DNA of 64,000 nt from Helicobacter pylori NQ4053 (lineage in GTDB: Bacteria; Campylobacterota; Campylobacteria; Campylobacterales; Helicobacteraceae): positions 1 to 64,000 of the forward strand of contig NZ_AKNV01000001.1 of assembly GCF_000274605.1 (NCBI RefSeq), read 5' to 3'. A program made the position numbers and the translations under genes. Below are positions 1 to 10,270 of the stretch, piece after piece. The notes beneath the pieces were generated by a model that was not told the DNA's origin, searched no databases, and was given only the letters and a program-made list of their open reading frames with translations. Position 1 is the first letter of the stretch. The number at the start of each line of letters is the position of its first letter.

Positions 1-435
1 TGCATAAGCCTCAATAAGATTTTTAGCGTAAAAAGAAGTTTTGAACGCTTCCAGATCCTTTTCTTCTTCAGTGATCGCCCTAAAAGCTTCACTCAAACCA
101 TAATACTTATAGGACAGAATGGGTTCAAGGTTGATTAAAGAATACTTTGGGTCTTTGTTTTGGGTAATCTTGGCTAAAAGACCCAGTAAAATCAGGCTTG
201 TAGCCAATCGTTGCTGGCCGTCTATGATTTCAAACGCGCTGCTTTCAAGCTCATTTTCAGTCTCTCTTAAGGTTAAACTATGCATGTAATGGAATTTATC
301 TCCCAGCTTAGAGACATGCTCTAAATCGTTCCAAAAATCCTTCAATTGCCTATCCTGCCATGCATACCCCCTTTGATAGCTGGGGATTTCAAACACGCCT
401 TTTTCAATCACTCCGTCTAAATTTAACAATTCCAT
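1..435 (-). CDS. DUF262 (GmrSD-like) protein, 3' end outside the window
   Basis: The N-terminal 145 residues are present and the frame is still open at the window edge. It starts at the ATG at 435 and shows the two family marks of DUF262: a PSYQRGYAW segment near residues 18-26 and a DGQQR segment near residue 79. In GmrSD-type modification-dependent restriction proteins and relatives, this ParB/sulfiredoxin-like fold holds the DGQQR nucleotide-binding or nuclease centre. A defence role is therefore likely but inferred. It lies 42 bp downstream of another minus-strand gene (478-918), so the two are probably one transcript. The C-terminal DUF1524-type HNH half, if there is one, cannot be seen. 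Confidence 0.8.
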   Translation of the reverse strand, partial: MELLNLDGVIEKGVFEIPSYQRGYAWQDRQLKDFWNDLEHVSKLGDKFHYMHSLTLRETENELESSAFEIIDGQQRLATSLILLGLLAKITQNKDPKYSLINLEPILSYKYYGLSEAFRAITEEEKDLEAFKTSFYAKNLIEAYA

Positions 436-477
436 TAAAATCCTTTCATAAATTTATGGGTAAAAACCCATAATTCT

Positions 478-918
478 TTAATTTTTTCGCTCAATCAATT
501 TTGGTTGTCCAAGTCGGGTGCTGTGCGTGAAATGCCAAGTGTTTTTATTGACTAATTCTTCGTATTCTTGGCTCCCTTTTTGAGTGCAAACGCCCTCAAC
601 CTTTAGTGCTCCCTCTTCATCAATCCCAATAGTGTAATGGTCAATCTTTAGGGCAAAAACGCTCCGTTGGACTTCAGTCCCTCTAGTCGTTGAATCCTCA
701 TTCACAATGCCAATGATATAATCCGCTTTACGCATGAGTTCAAAATGCTTGTGCTGAGCCGCTTTGCCCATTCTTGGACGAAAACCTGTCAAAGTGCATT
801 CATCGCACCACTCTTTAAAATCCTCATTTCCTGGAATGGTTCCTTTATACGCGCCTGAAACCATGCACAACAACAAATTGTATTTTTCATGCGCTTTCAA
901 ATCTTCTAACTGAGCCAT
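478..918 (-). CDS. Hypothetical protein, 146 aa, upstream partner of the DUF262 gene
   Basis: A complete reading frame with a good ribosome binding site (AAGGAGA about 7 nt before the ATG). I do not recognise the family. It is soluble, with no signal peptide or membrane segment. It has a Cys pair (WCDECT, about residues 37-42), a segment ADYIIGIVNED that reads like a core beta-strand and turn, and a Lys/Arg-rich C-terminus. Its only close neighbour is the DUF262 gene 42 bp downstream on the same strand, so a joint role, perhaps in defence, is possible but unproven. A perfect 9-bp inverted repeat lies in its leader (944-973). Confidence 0.7.
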   Translation of the reverse strand: MAQLEDLKAHEKYNLLLCMVSGAYKGTIPGNEDFKEWCDECTLTGFRPRMGKAAQHKHFELMRKADYIIGIVNEDSTTRGTEVQRSVFALKIDHYTIGIDEEGALKVEGVCTQKGSQEYEELVNKNTWHFTHSTRLGQPKLIERKN

Positions 919-943
919 CGTCTCTCCTTTGAATTTAACTCTG

Positions 944-973
944 TAAGCCCCACTGGTTTAAAAATGGGGCTTA
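944..973. repeat. Perfect 9-bp inverted repeat in the leader of the 146-aa gene
   Basis: TAAGCCCCA at 944-952 and TGGGGCTTA at 965-973 are exact reverse complements separated by 12 nt. The hairpin is 26 bp before the start codon at 918. No U-run follows it on the minus strand, so it is not a standard terminator. It may be an operator or RNA stem-loop. Confidence 0.6.
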
Positions 974-1113
974 TGGAATCAAATTCTTTAAAAAGATTGC
1001 GGTGTGGGTTAATGAAAAGGTTAATAATAGAGGGAATAATAAAAGGTAAAAGATTTTAAATCGGTTTTGGTAAAAGTTATGGTAGCGTTACTTGATTACT
1101 TGATTGCTTGGGT

Positions 1114-1169
1114 GATTGAATGATTGAATGATTGAATGGTTGAATGATTGAATGGTTGAATGATTGAAT
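1114..1169. repeat. 8-bp tandem repeat, seven copies
   Basis: Seven uninterrupted units of G(A/G)TTGAAT. Copies 4 and 6 read GGTTGAAT and the rest GATTGAAT. An 8-bp unit is prone to slipped-strand length change. The repeat is not inside an open frame, so any effect would be on spacing of promoter or regulatory elements. Confidence 0.9.
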
Positions 1170-1241
1170 GCCATTTCTACCCCTTTTTTGAAAAAAAGAT
1201 GACTTAGAGTGTTGTATCTAGTGGTATTTAATCAATGGTTA

Positions 1242-1390
1242 ATGGTGCGTTTTATCTTATTTTAAATGATGATGCGTTTTATCTTATTTTAAATGGTGAT
1301 GCATTTGTTTTATTTTATGATGCATTTGTTTTATTTAATGATATGTTTGATTTAATTTAACGATGTGTTTGATTTAATGATGTGTTTATT
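1242..1390. repeat. Degenerate AT-rich tandem repeat
   Basis: Repeated units built on GATGCGTTTTATCTTATTT and GATGCATTTGTTTTATTT, with the period drifting from about 27 to about 22 bp. The copies are diverged, suggesting old expansion. Confidence 0.6.
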
Positions 1391-1460
1391 TTAAAGCTTT
1401 ATTCTCTACCCCCTTAATTCCAATCACTCCCCAATCATTTCCAATAACTTTTATCCATTC

Positions 1461-1553
1461 CTTCCAAACTCTAAAATTCCTTCCAAACTCTAAAATTCCT
1501 TTCCGACTCTCAATTTTCTTTCAAACTCTAAAATTTCTTTCACATTCCAAAAA
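1461..1553. repeat. 19-bp tandem repeat, about five copies
   Basis: Units of CTTCCAAACTCTAAAATTC: exact copies at 1461-1479 and 1480-1498, diverged copies at 1499-1517 and 1518-1536, and a partial one after that. Confidence 0.75.
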
Positions 1554-1582
1554 CTTTAAGCAAACTTTAAGCATTACATGTC

Positions 1583-1588
1583 TATAAT
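1583..1588 (+). promoter_or_regulatory. Candidate -10 box upstream of the rRNA
   Basis: TATAAT in an AT-rich context about 365 bp before the 23S. It could start a long rRNA precursor or an unrelated small transcript. No -35 box is evident, which is usual for the H. pylori housekeeping sigma factor. Confidence 0.3.
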
Positions 1589-1841
1589 TACATTTCGTTT
1601 TTAAAGACAAGCTTTAAAAGTTCTTTAATTTGAAACCACTCAAGCAAGTTCTAAAAGCTAAAAGCTTTAATATAAAGCCCACTAGCTGATTAAACTTGGC
1701 GATCAAAAAAGATTAGGGATCAAGCATTTTTAGTCTTCTTAAAGGGTTTAACATTCAAGAGCGATTATAGCAAGTTTTTAAAGAAAAACGAAGTTATTTG
1801 ATTTAACATTGTTAATAGCCTATGTAAAAGTAAAGTAAAAC

Positions 1842-1847
1842 TACAAT
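1842..1847 (+). promoter_or_regulatory. Candidate -10 box of the 23S-5S transcript
   Basis: TACAAT about 20 bp before the left arm of the 23S processing stalk (1868). A start at about 1854 would include the whole stalk in the precursor, which makes this the better-placed rRNA promoter candidate. Confidence 0.35.
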
Positions 1848-1867
1848 AACTCTGTCTTATATTCATT

Positions 1868-1879
1868 AAGGCAGTGGTA
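1868..1879 (+). other. Left arm of the 23S processing stalk
   Basis: AAGGCAGTGGTA is the exact reverse complement of 4881-4892, beyond the other end of the 23S. A weaker pairing continues inward (about 1891-1913 with 4857-4877). Such stalks are cut by RNase III to release 23S. Confidence 0.7.
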
Positions 1880-1952
1880 GCGCTGAAGAATATTCGTGCA
1901 ATTGTCGTTATTCATTATAAAAGGGCGGGTTTTAAAGGATATTTTAAAATTT

Positions 1953-4840
<2,888 letters not shown>

Positions 4841-5076
4841 TTGCTTTTTGATAAGATAACGGCAATAAGTGCGAATAAGTTACCACTGCCTTACTGAGTG
4901 TAAGAGAGTTGGAGTTTTATGAAGACTTTTATAGGATTGAACTTTAATGAAGAATGAGATACTATCTCAATGGTTTAAAGTTAAAGGCTATTGACGATCT
5001 TCTCTGTTGAAAAACAGCTCCCTATAAAGAGAAAGGGGAGTTAAGGGTAAATGCGTTTTTATCTTTAGCTCCCTTT
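4841..5076 (+). other. 23S-5S spacer with right arm of the processing stalk
   Basis: Contains the right stalk arm TACCACTGCCTT (4881-4892), pairing with 1868-1879. It also holds small hairpins such as GAGATACTATCTC (about 4954) and CTCCC...GGGGAG just before the 5S. No tRNA and no gene are seen. Confidence 0.65.
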
Positions 5077-5195
5077 TCCTTGTGCCTTTAGAGAAGAGGA
5101 ACTACCCAGTTAACCATTCCGAACCTGGAAGTCAAGCTCTTCATCGCTGATAATACTGCTCTTTTCAAGAGTGGGAATGTAGGTCGGTGCAGGGA
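5077..5195 (+). rRNA. 5S ribosomal RNA
   Basis: About 119 nt with the conserved 5S block CCGAACCTGGAAGTCAAGC (about 5119-5137). The closing stem is TCCTTGTGCC (5077-5086) against GGTGCAGGGA (5186-5195), with G-U pairs. It lies downstream of 23S in the same precursor. A U-rich stretch (GTTTTTTAATCTTGCTTTTT) follows the gene and probably ends transcription. The 3' 35 nt of this gene are repeated at 5895-5929. Confidence 0.93.
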
Positions 5196-5264
5196 TAGGG
5201 AAATGTTTTTTAATCTTGCTTTTTATTTAATTTCATTATTAACTCATTGTTTTGTTTGTTTAGG
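5161..5264 (+). repeat. Direct repeat A: 5S 3' end plus downstream flank
   Basis: About 104 bp, beginning inside the 5S at CTTTTCAAG. It reappears with a handful of mismatches at 5895-5998, offset 734 bp. The two copies bracket the gene at 5374-5877. Confidence 0.9.
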
Positions 5265-5373
5265 GGTTATTTAGTTTTTTACGCTAGAGTTTCTCAGTTT
5301 CTCGGTTTCTGGAGATGAGAGGTATGGGCAATTAAGAAAATGGGTAGAGAATACCAACAATTAGGAGGTTTTT

Positions 5374-5877
5374 ATGGTCGTAGATGTTTCAAGCATTCCT
5401 TTTCAAGAATTTTGGCACATGCAAATCCATCAGCAACATCTGCAAGTAAGATGGGATGTGCATGATGTGTGCCAAATTTTAGAAGAATACCACTTCATTG
5501 GTTTAGCGGATTGGGAAGAGAGCAAAGGACAAATTAGAGATTTTTTAGAAGTGATGCGGGTGAATGACATTGTAGCCATCAAGCATGGACAACAACTTGT
5601 AGCACTCGCACAAGTCATCGGCGGGGCGTATAACATTCACAAAGATCGGGCATTATGTGTTAGCGAAGAAGAAGACCCTTTAGTGGATTGGATACATTAC
5701 AGGCGACCCGTTAAGATTTTAGATTGGGCAAAAGAGGGGCAGACGATCCCACAGGGTAGAGGCACTTTAAATAAGTGCGTAAGTCCGGGGACAGAAACCT
5801 CGCAAATCATTATGGGGTGGTATGAAAAGGTGCAAGAAGCCTTAAAAGCCAAAGGTGAAAGAGTTGTCTTAGTTTAA
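5374..5877 (+). CDS. EVE/PUA-like single-domain protein inserted after the 5S gene
   Basis: A complete 167-aa frame with a very strong ribosome binding site (TTAGGAGG, 7 nt before the ATG). The order of elements (an acidic WEES segment near residue 50, RDFLEVMRVNDIVAIKHG at about 58-75, VALAQVIGGAY, then WIHYRRPVKIL near 108-118) resembles the EVE/PUA-like domains fused to McrB-type and other modification-dependent restriction proteins, which read modified bases. That assignment is inference from pattern, not a search. No nuclease or NTPase motif is present, so it may act as a reader needing a partner, or be a detached domain. It is bracketed by direct repeats derived from the 5S gene, a sign of acquisition. 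Confidence 0.65.
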   Translation: MVVDVSSIPFQEFWHMQIHQQHLQVRWDVHDVCQILEEYHFIGLADWEESKGQIRDFLEVMRVNDIVAIKHGQQLVALAQVIGGAYNIHKDRALCVSEEEDPLVDWIHYRRPVKILDWAKEGQTIPQGRGTLNKCVSPGTETSQIIMGWYEKVQEALKAKGERVVLV

Positions 5878-5894
5878 AAATCTCACATGTTACC

Positions 5895-5998
5895 CTTTTC
5901 AAGGGTGGGAAAGTAGGTCGGTGCAGGGATAGGGAAATGTTTTTTAGTCTTGCTTTTTATCTTATTTCATTATTGACTCATTGTTTTGTTTGTTTAGG
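5895..5998 (+). repeat. Direct repeat B: 5S 3'-end fragment plus flank
   Basis: Copy of 5161-5264 with about half a dozen differences. It includes GTAGGTCGGTGCAGGGATAG, the last part of the 5S, but lacks the first two thirds of the gene, so it is a 5S pseudo-fragment and not a second 5S. Confidence 0.9.
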
Positions 5999-6063
5999 TG
6001 GTTTATTGGGGTTTGGTTGTTTTATTCAAAGTTTTTTAGAGATTTAAGAAAACGAGTTTGAAA

Positions 6064-6142
6064 ACAAAATAAAATCTAAAATCATAAAATAAAATCTGAA
6101 GCGATAAAATAAAACTTAAAATCATAACATAAGATCTAAAAT
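6064..6142. repeat. 20-bp tandem repeat, four copies
   Basis: Four units with a period of 20 bp built on CATAAAATAAAATCTAAAAT (starting about 6063, 6083, 6103 and 6123), each with one to five substitutions. AT-rich and non-coding. Confidence 0.75.
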
Positions 6143-6406
6143 CCAATTTTTTAGAAAGTTTAATACCTTTGGTGAGAAAAGAGTCCGCATCAATTAAACA
6201 TGGATTTAAGAAAAAAGTTTTAATCTTTAGAGAATGTAATTATTTATAGAACTCTTATCTAAGCTTCTTTTAAAAGGAAGTTTATGAAGTTTTTTTAAAA
6301 TCCCTAAACTGCACTTAAATTCTAAAGAGCACCAAGAAAATATTTTTAGAAAGTTTTATTCTCTAAAAAATTATCGCTTTATAACCAAGCTCTTTGGTTT
6401 GATTGT

Positions 6407-6428
6407 AAAAAACGCTTCTAGCGTTTTA
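6407..6428. terminator. Candidate hairpin terminator
   Basis: AAAACGC and GCGTTTT form a 7-bp stem around a 5-nt loop, with A-rich sequence on one side and T-rich on the other, so it could work in either direction. On the minus strand it lies downstream of the bioB-yihY operon. Confidence 0.45.
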
Positions 6429-6548
6429 GATTTTATTCTTTATTTCGTTAGTGTTGCTTTTTATTTCTTTTATTTTTAAATTGTTAGTTGGGGTGTTGTG
6501 GGGTTTGCGTTTAGATTTTTAGAACCGATCTAAAAGAAAACTTTTTCA

Positions 6549-7427
6549 TCAAGTTTCTTTTTTAAAAAAGCCTAAAAATTTCTTAAACACTTCTTTAGGA
6601 TCGAATGCATCACACACCTTGCACCCATACATGCCAATTAAAATCACAAGCCAGCTCACATACACCCAGCTCATCAAAAACCACAAAATAGAAACGCTCC
6701 CATAAAGCTCATGGTAAGTGCGATTATACAACACATAATAAGTGAAAGCCCATTTTAACACATGCCAAGAAACGCTCGTAAAAAACACCCATAAAAACAC
6801 CCAAAAATAATGTTTAAACACCTTATTCGTGGGAATGGTAAAAAGGATCAAAAAAAATGCGTAAGTGCCTATCCATCTTAAAACATGCAACAGGCTTGAA
6901 TCTTTATCTTCAAAAAACACTTGGATCTTAATATCAAAAAACACCACCAAAGGCAGAGCGAATAAAAACACTAAAGTCGTGCCAAACCCCCAAAATAAAA
7001 AGATTTCTTTACCCTTAAAATGCGCATAATCTCTGGGCTTTGCTTGAAAAATTTTTGATGCGATGGAGCGGTAATTTTCACAAAAAAGCACCAACGCCAC
7101 CACAATGGACACCTCTTCAAGCGTGCCTAAAGTCATGTCTGTTTTTTTAAAATTTTCTAAAAAATCCTTAATCGCGCCAATGAGTTTAGGAGCGTTAGGG
7201 AAAATCAAGGCTTCCATTTCACCGCTGTGCGCTTGCAAATAATGAGACACAAAAAGGCTAAACACAAACAACAAAATAGGCGATAAAGACAAAATCGTAT
7301 AAAAACTCAAGCTAGAAGCGTAGTAAAACAATTCGCTCAAGCCCAAAAAGGCGTTTTGAAAGCGCTTGGGGAAAATCATTATAAGAAGGCGTAAAAACCC
7401 TCTAACGCTTTTAAAAAATTCCCTCAT
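6549..7427 (-). CDS. YihY/BrkB family inner membrane protein (annotated as Rbn in older genomes)
   Basis: About 292 residues with six predicted membrane segments. The family signature ELYGSVSILWFLMSWVYVSW is near residues 240-259. The family was once called ribonuclease BN, but that name belongs to another protein, and the true transport or enzymatic role is unknown. The ATG at 7427 shares its A with the TGA stop of bioB (TGATG), so it is translationally coupled as the second gene of a bioB operon. A TTG one codon earlier is a less likely start. The basic N-terminal tail and Lys-rich C-terminus are probably cytoplasmic. Confidence 0.88.
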   Translation of the reverse strand: MREFFKSVRGFLRLLIMIFPKRFQNAFLGLSELFYYASSLSFYTILSLSPILLFVFSLFVSHYLQAHSGEMEALIFPNAPKLIGAIKDFLENFKKTDMTLGTLEEVSIVVALVLFCENYRSIASKIFQAKPRDYAHFKGKEIFLFWGFGTTLVFLFALPLVVFFDIKIQVFFEDKDSSLLHVLRWIGTYAFFLILFTIPTNKVFKHYFWVFLWVFFTSVSWHVLKWAFTYYVLYNRTYHELYGSVSILWFLMSWVYVSWLVILIGMYGCKVCDAFDPKEVFKKFLGFFKKET

Positions 7428-8275
7428 CAATGACAGCTTGTCGCCATTGTCAAGCCATAAGAGAGCAGTTTTTCTATATCTTTTTTAGGGGCTTTGCCTT
7501 TGGTGGTCAAATAGTCCCCTAGCACCACCGCATTGATGCCGTATTCAAAAAGCTTGGCTTCCTTTTTGTCGTTATCTTTAAACACCACTTCACGCCCCCC
7601 AGCCACCATAAGCCTAGCGTTAGGCAAAAACTCTTTAGCCAAAAGCACGCATTCTAGGGCTTCATCTGCGCTTAAAGTCTCTGCATCAATGGGCAATACC
7701 GGGTTTTTAATGAAAAAATTAATGGGTGTGGTGTGCGGGGAGAGCGAAGCTAAGGCTCTAAGCATTTCAATCCGATCTTCCCAGCTCTCATTAAGCCCAA
7801 AAATCCCCCCACTGCACAAGCCTAACCCCGCCCTTAAAGCGTTTTCGCATGTGATAAACCTTTCTTCCCATGTGTGCGTGGAACAAATTTTAGGGAAGAA
7901 ATTTTGCGAAGTCTCTAAATTGTGGTTATAGCTGTGAATGCCCGCATCTCTTAAAAACTCTAATTGCTCCAAATCCGCACGCCCGCAGCATGCGATTAAA
8001 TGCAAGCCCAATTCTTCTTTGTTGATGGCTTTAGCTAATTTAGCGATGTATTCGCATTTTTCATCGTCTAATTCGCGCCCTGAAGTAACCAGACAAAACC
8101 CTAAAGCCCCTAACTCCCTTAAAGCCCTAGCCTCTTGTAAAACCACTTTTTCATCTTTGAATTTATAGCGCTTAATCGCTCCTTGATGGTGTGAGCTTTG
8201 CGTGCAATAAGCGCAATCTTCCTTGCAATCCCCACTGCGCACATTGGAAATAGAGCATAAAAAAATCTCTTGCAT
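7427..8275 (-). CDS. bioB: Biotin synthase
   Basis: A 282-aa radical SAM enzyme that inserts sulfur into dethiobiotin in the last step of biotin synthesis. The radical SAM cluster cysteines C17, C21 and C24 (CKEDCAYC) are intact. Further signatures are GLHLIACCGR and the YNHNLETSQNFF segment. It is first gene of a two-gene operon with the yihY-like gene. A TATAAT on the minus strand at 8324-8319 gives a leader of about 37 nt. The length matches the short epsilonproteobacterial BioB. Confidence 0.97.
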   Translation of the reverse strand: MQEIFLCSISNVRSGDCKEDCAYCTQSSHHQGAIKRYKFKDEKVVLQEARALRELGALGFCLVTSGRELDDEKCEYIAKLAKAINKEELGLHLIACCGRADLEQLEFLRDAGIHSYNHNLETSQNFFPKICSTHTWEERFITCENALRAGLGLCSGGIFGLNESWEDRIEMLRALASLSPHTTPINFFIKNPVLPIDAETLSADEALECVLLAKEFLPNARLMVAGGREVVFKDNDKKEAKLFEYGINAVVLGDYLTTKGKAPKKDIEKLLSYGLTMATSCH

Positions 8276-8318
8276 CGTAATCCTTTGTTTGGTTAAAAAT
8301 ATTGGTTTTTTTAGGTTG

Positions 8319-8324
8319 ATTATA
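8319..8324 (-). promoter_or_regulatory. -10 box of bioB
   Basis: TATAAT on the minus strand preceded by GC, a common H. pylori extended -10, placed about 45 bp upstream of the bioB ATG. Confidence 0.65.
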
Positions 8325-8449
8325 GCAAAGAAAAAGAAGTGCTTTTGATTTTAAGGGCTTTATTCCATTAAATATTAAAACTAAAACTTTATTTGATTTT
8401 AATTCAATTGTTCGCTAGCGCCTCTAAAGTCAATCTCAAAACTTTACGC

Positions 8450-8455
8450 TATAAT
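8450..8455 (+). promoter_or_regulatory. -10 box of the type III res gene
   Basis: GCTATAATTTT 28 bp before the ATG at 8483, a good housekeeping-type -10. It shows that the intended start of res is 8483, upstream of the C-tract, and not the internal ATG at 8685. Confidence 0.65.
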
Positions 8456-8508
8456 TTTCTCACTTTTTCATTAAGGGATTTCATGCAAGATTCATCCATT
8501 CAAAGTTA

Positions 8509-8517
8509 CCCCCCCCC
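8509..8517 (+). repeat. C9 homopolymer tract in the 5' end of res
   Basis: Nine C residues eight codons into the frame that starts at ATG 8483. With C9 that frame runs into TAA after 21 residues. With C8 or C11 it joins the long helicase frame. This is the classic form of a slipped-strand phase switch. Confidence 0.85.
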
Positions 8518-8684
8518 AATCAGCCATAAAAAATCATGCGTTAAATAACGCGCCCAATAATAAAGAAATAGAGCTACCCACCCACATCACCAGTAATTTA
8601 AAAAAAGAGCTTAGAGATTATCAAAAAAAAGCGATATATAATTATTTAGAAAAACGCCAATCCCACCCAACTCAAAAGCATTTC

Positions 8685-10250
8685 ATGTTTGAAATGGCCA
8701 CCGGTAGCGGCAAAACCTTAGTGATGGCGGGTTTGATTTTAGAATGCTATAAGCAAGGCTATCAAAACTTTATCTTTTTTGTGAACAGCACCAGCATTTT
8801 AGAAAAAACGAAATTGAATTTCACAGACAGCGTTTCATCAAAATACCTTTTTAGCGAGAATATCAACATCAATGATGAAAACACAGAAATTAAAAGCATC
8901 AATAATTTGAACGAGAGCCATAACAACGCTATCAACATTTATTTTAGCACCATTCAAGGCTTGTTTTCATTATTCACTAGAGCTAAAGAAAACGCTATCA
9001 CCATAGAGGATTTAAAAGATCAGAAATTGGTTTTTTTAGCGGATGAAGCGCACCATTTAAACACAGAAACTAAAAAGAAATTAAATGATAGTGAGGCTAG
9101 TGAAAAACGCAACTGGGAAAGCATGGTGAAATTAGCCCTAGAACAAAATAAAGACAATTTATTGCTGGAATTTAGCGCCACTATCCCTAATGAAAAAAGC
9201 GTTGAAGAAAAATATAAAAACTTAAAGGTGGCAACTTACACCTTAAAAGAATTTAGCGAGGATAAATTTTGCAAAAACATCTACTCCCTTTCTTATGAAA
9301 ATAAAGAATTAGAAACGTGCTTTTTAGGGGCATGCGTTTCCAGTTTGTATAAAGAATTACTAGCCCAACACCACAATATTGAAAACTTTAAACCCTGTAT
9401 TTTGTTTAAAAGCGAAAGGATTGAAGACAGCAAGGCAAATCAAGAGCACTTCAACGCCTTTTTAGAAAATTTAAGCCCTTTAGATTTAGAAAATTTTTTC
9501 CATTACAGCCGCAACGCTTTTTTTAAAGACGCTAAAAACTTTTTTGACAAGCAAAACCACACCCCTAATCTTGTCGCACTTCTACAAAATAAATTCAAAG
9601 AAAGCGTTCAAATTAACACCAACAACGAAAAAGAATTAGAAAAAGGCATGCTTTTATTAAACTCCCTAGAAGACAGAGACAACCCTAAAAGAGTGATTTT
9701 TAGCGTGGATAAGCTCAATGAAGGCTGGGATGTGTTGAATTTGTTTGACATTGTCAGGCTTAAAAACAAAGCGAATCAAAAAGACACCATTAAAGACGCC
9801 CAGCTCATAGGGCGAGGAGCGAGATACTACCCCTTTAGCTATAACGATTTCAAGCCAAGCCGCATAGAGTTTTACCAACGCAAATTTGATCTTTCTAACC
9901 CCTTAAGCGCGTTAGAAAGGTTAGACTACCATGCCATTTATGACAGCGAATTTATCACTAAATTAAAAGAAGAATTACGAGAGTTAGGATTAGGATTAAT
10001 TGAAAAGGAAAAAACAACTATCCCCTTAACACCCACCAAGCGTTTCAAATGCTACTATGCGAGCAACACAAAAGACAAAAATAAATTAAAAGAGCTAGGC
10101 AGTGCCTTTACTAAAAAAGTGTTTAATGAAACCATTCAAAGAGTGCGCGCATTAAACGATGAAGCCAACAAGCAACAAAATAAACGCCACGCCCCAAGTA
10201 ACAATGGTTGGGTAACCATTGAAAAAGGCGTGAGCTTTAAAGCTTGGTAA
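8685..10250 (+). CDS. Type III restriction Res subunit fragment, phase-off and 3'-truncated
   Basis: The helicase part of a type III Res subunit. Motifs seen: Walker A TGSGKT (about residues 6-11 of this frame), DEAH near 119-122, SAT near 163, and a QLIGRGARYYPF motif VI near 373. The helicase frame really begins upstream: about 55 more codons are open back to the C9 tract, and the likely ATG is at 8483, out of frame by one base. Family members are near 900-1000 residues with a PD-(D/E)xK nuclease at the C-terminus. This one stops about 150 residues after motif VI, right before a phage-like gene, so the nuclease part is missing. No mod methyltransferase gene is next to it. Restriction activity is unlikely even in the ON phase. 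Confidence 0.85.
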   Translation: MFEMATGSGKTLVMAGLILECYKQGYQNFIFFVNSTSILEKTKLNFTDSVSSKYLFSENININDENTEIKSINNLNESHNNAINIYFSTIQGLFSLFTRAKENAITIEDLKDQKLVFLADEAHHLNTETKKKLNDSEASEKRNWESMVKLALEQNKDNLLLEFSATIPNEKSVEEKYKNLKVATYTLKEFSEDKFCKNIYSLSYENKELETCFLGACVSSLYKELLAQHHNIENFKPCILFKSERIEDSKANQEHFNAFLENLSPLDLENFFHYSRNAFFKDAKNFFDKQNHTPNLVALLQNKFKESVQINTNNEKELEKGMLLLNSLEDRDNPKRVIFSVDKLNEGWDVLNLFDIVRLKNKANQKDTIKDAQLIGRGARYYPFSYNDFKPSRIEFYQRKFDLSNPLSALERLDYHAIYDSEFITKLKEELRELGLGLIEKEKTTIPLTPTKRFKCYYASNTKDKNKLKELGSAFTKKVFNETIQRVRALNDEANKQQNKRHAPSNNGWVTIEKGVSFKAW

Positions 10251-10270
10251 ATCTAAATAAGGAAACGACA

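Larger units (their letters stand above)
919..1952. other. Repeat-rich non-coding region before the 23S gene
   Basis: About 1 kb with no convincing gene. It holds the leader hairpin (944-973), an 8-bp tandem repeat (1114-1169), a degenerate AT-rich repeat (1242-1390), a 19-bp tandem repeat (1461-1553), a TATAAT at 1583-1588 and the rRNA leader from about 1848. Stops occur in every frame through the repeats. Confidence 0.7.
5999..6548. other. AT-rich intergenic region between the 5S cargo and the yihY-like gene
   Basis: Holds a 20-bp tandem repeat (6064-6142), a possible broken small ORF beginning at 6284 and ending at 6479, and a hairpin AAAACGC-TTCTA-GCGTTTT at 6409-6427. No confident gene. 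Confidence 0.55.

Noticed and set aside
5895-5929. A second 5S rRNA gene
   Set aside because: Only the last third of the gene is present, without the 5' strand of the closing stem.
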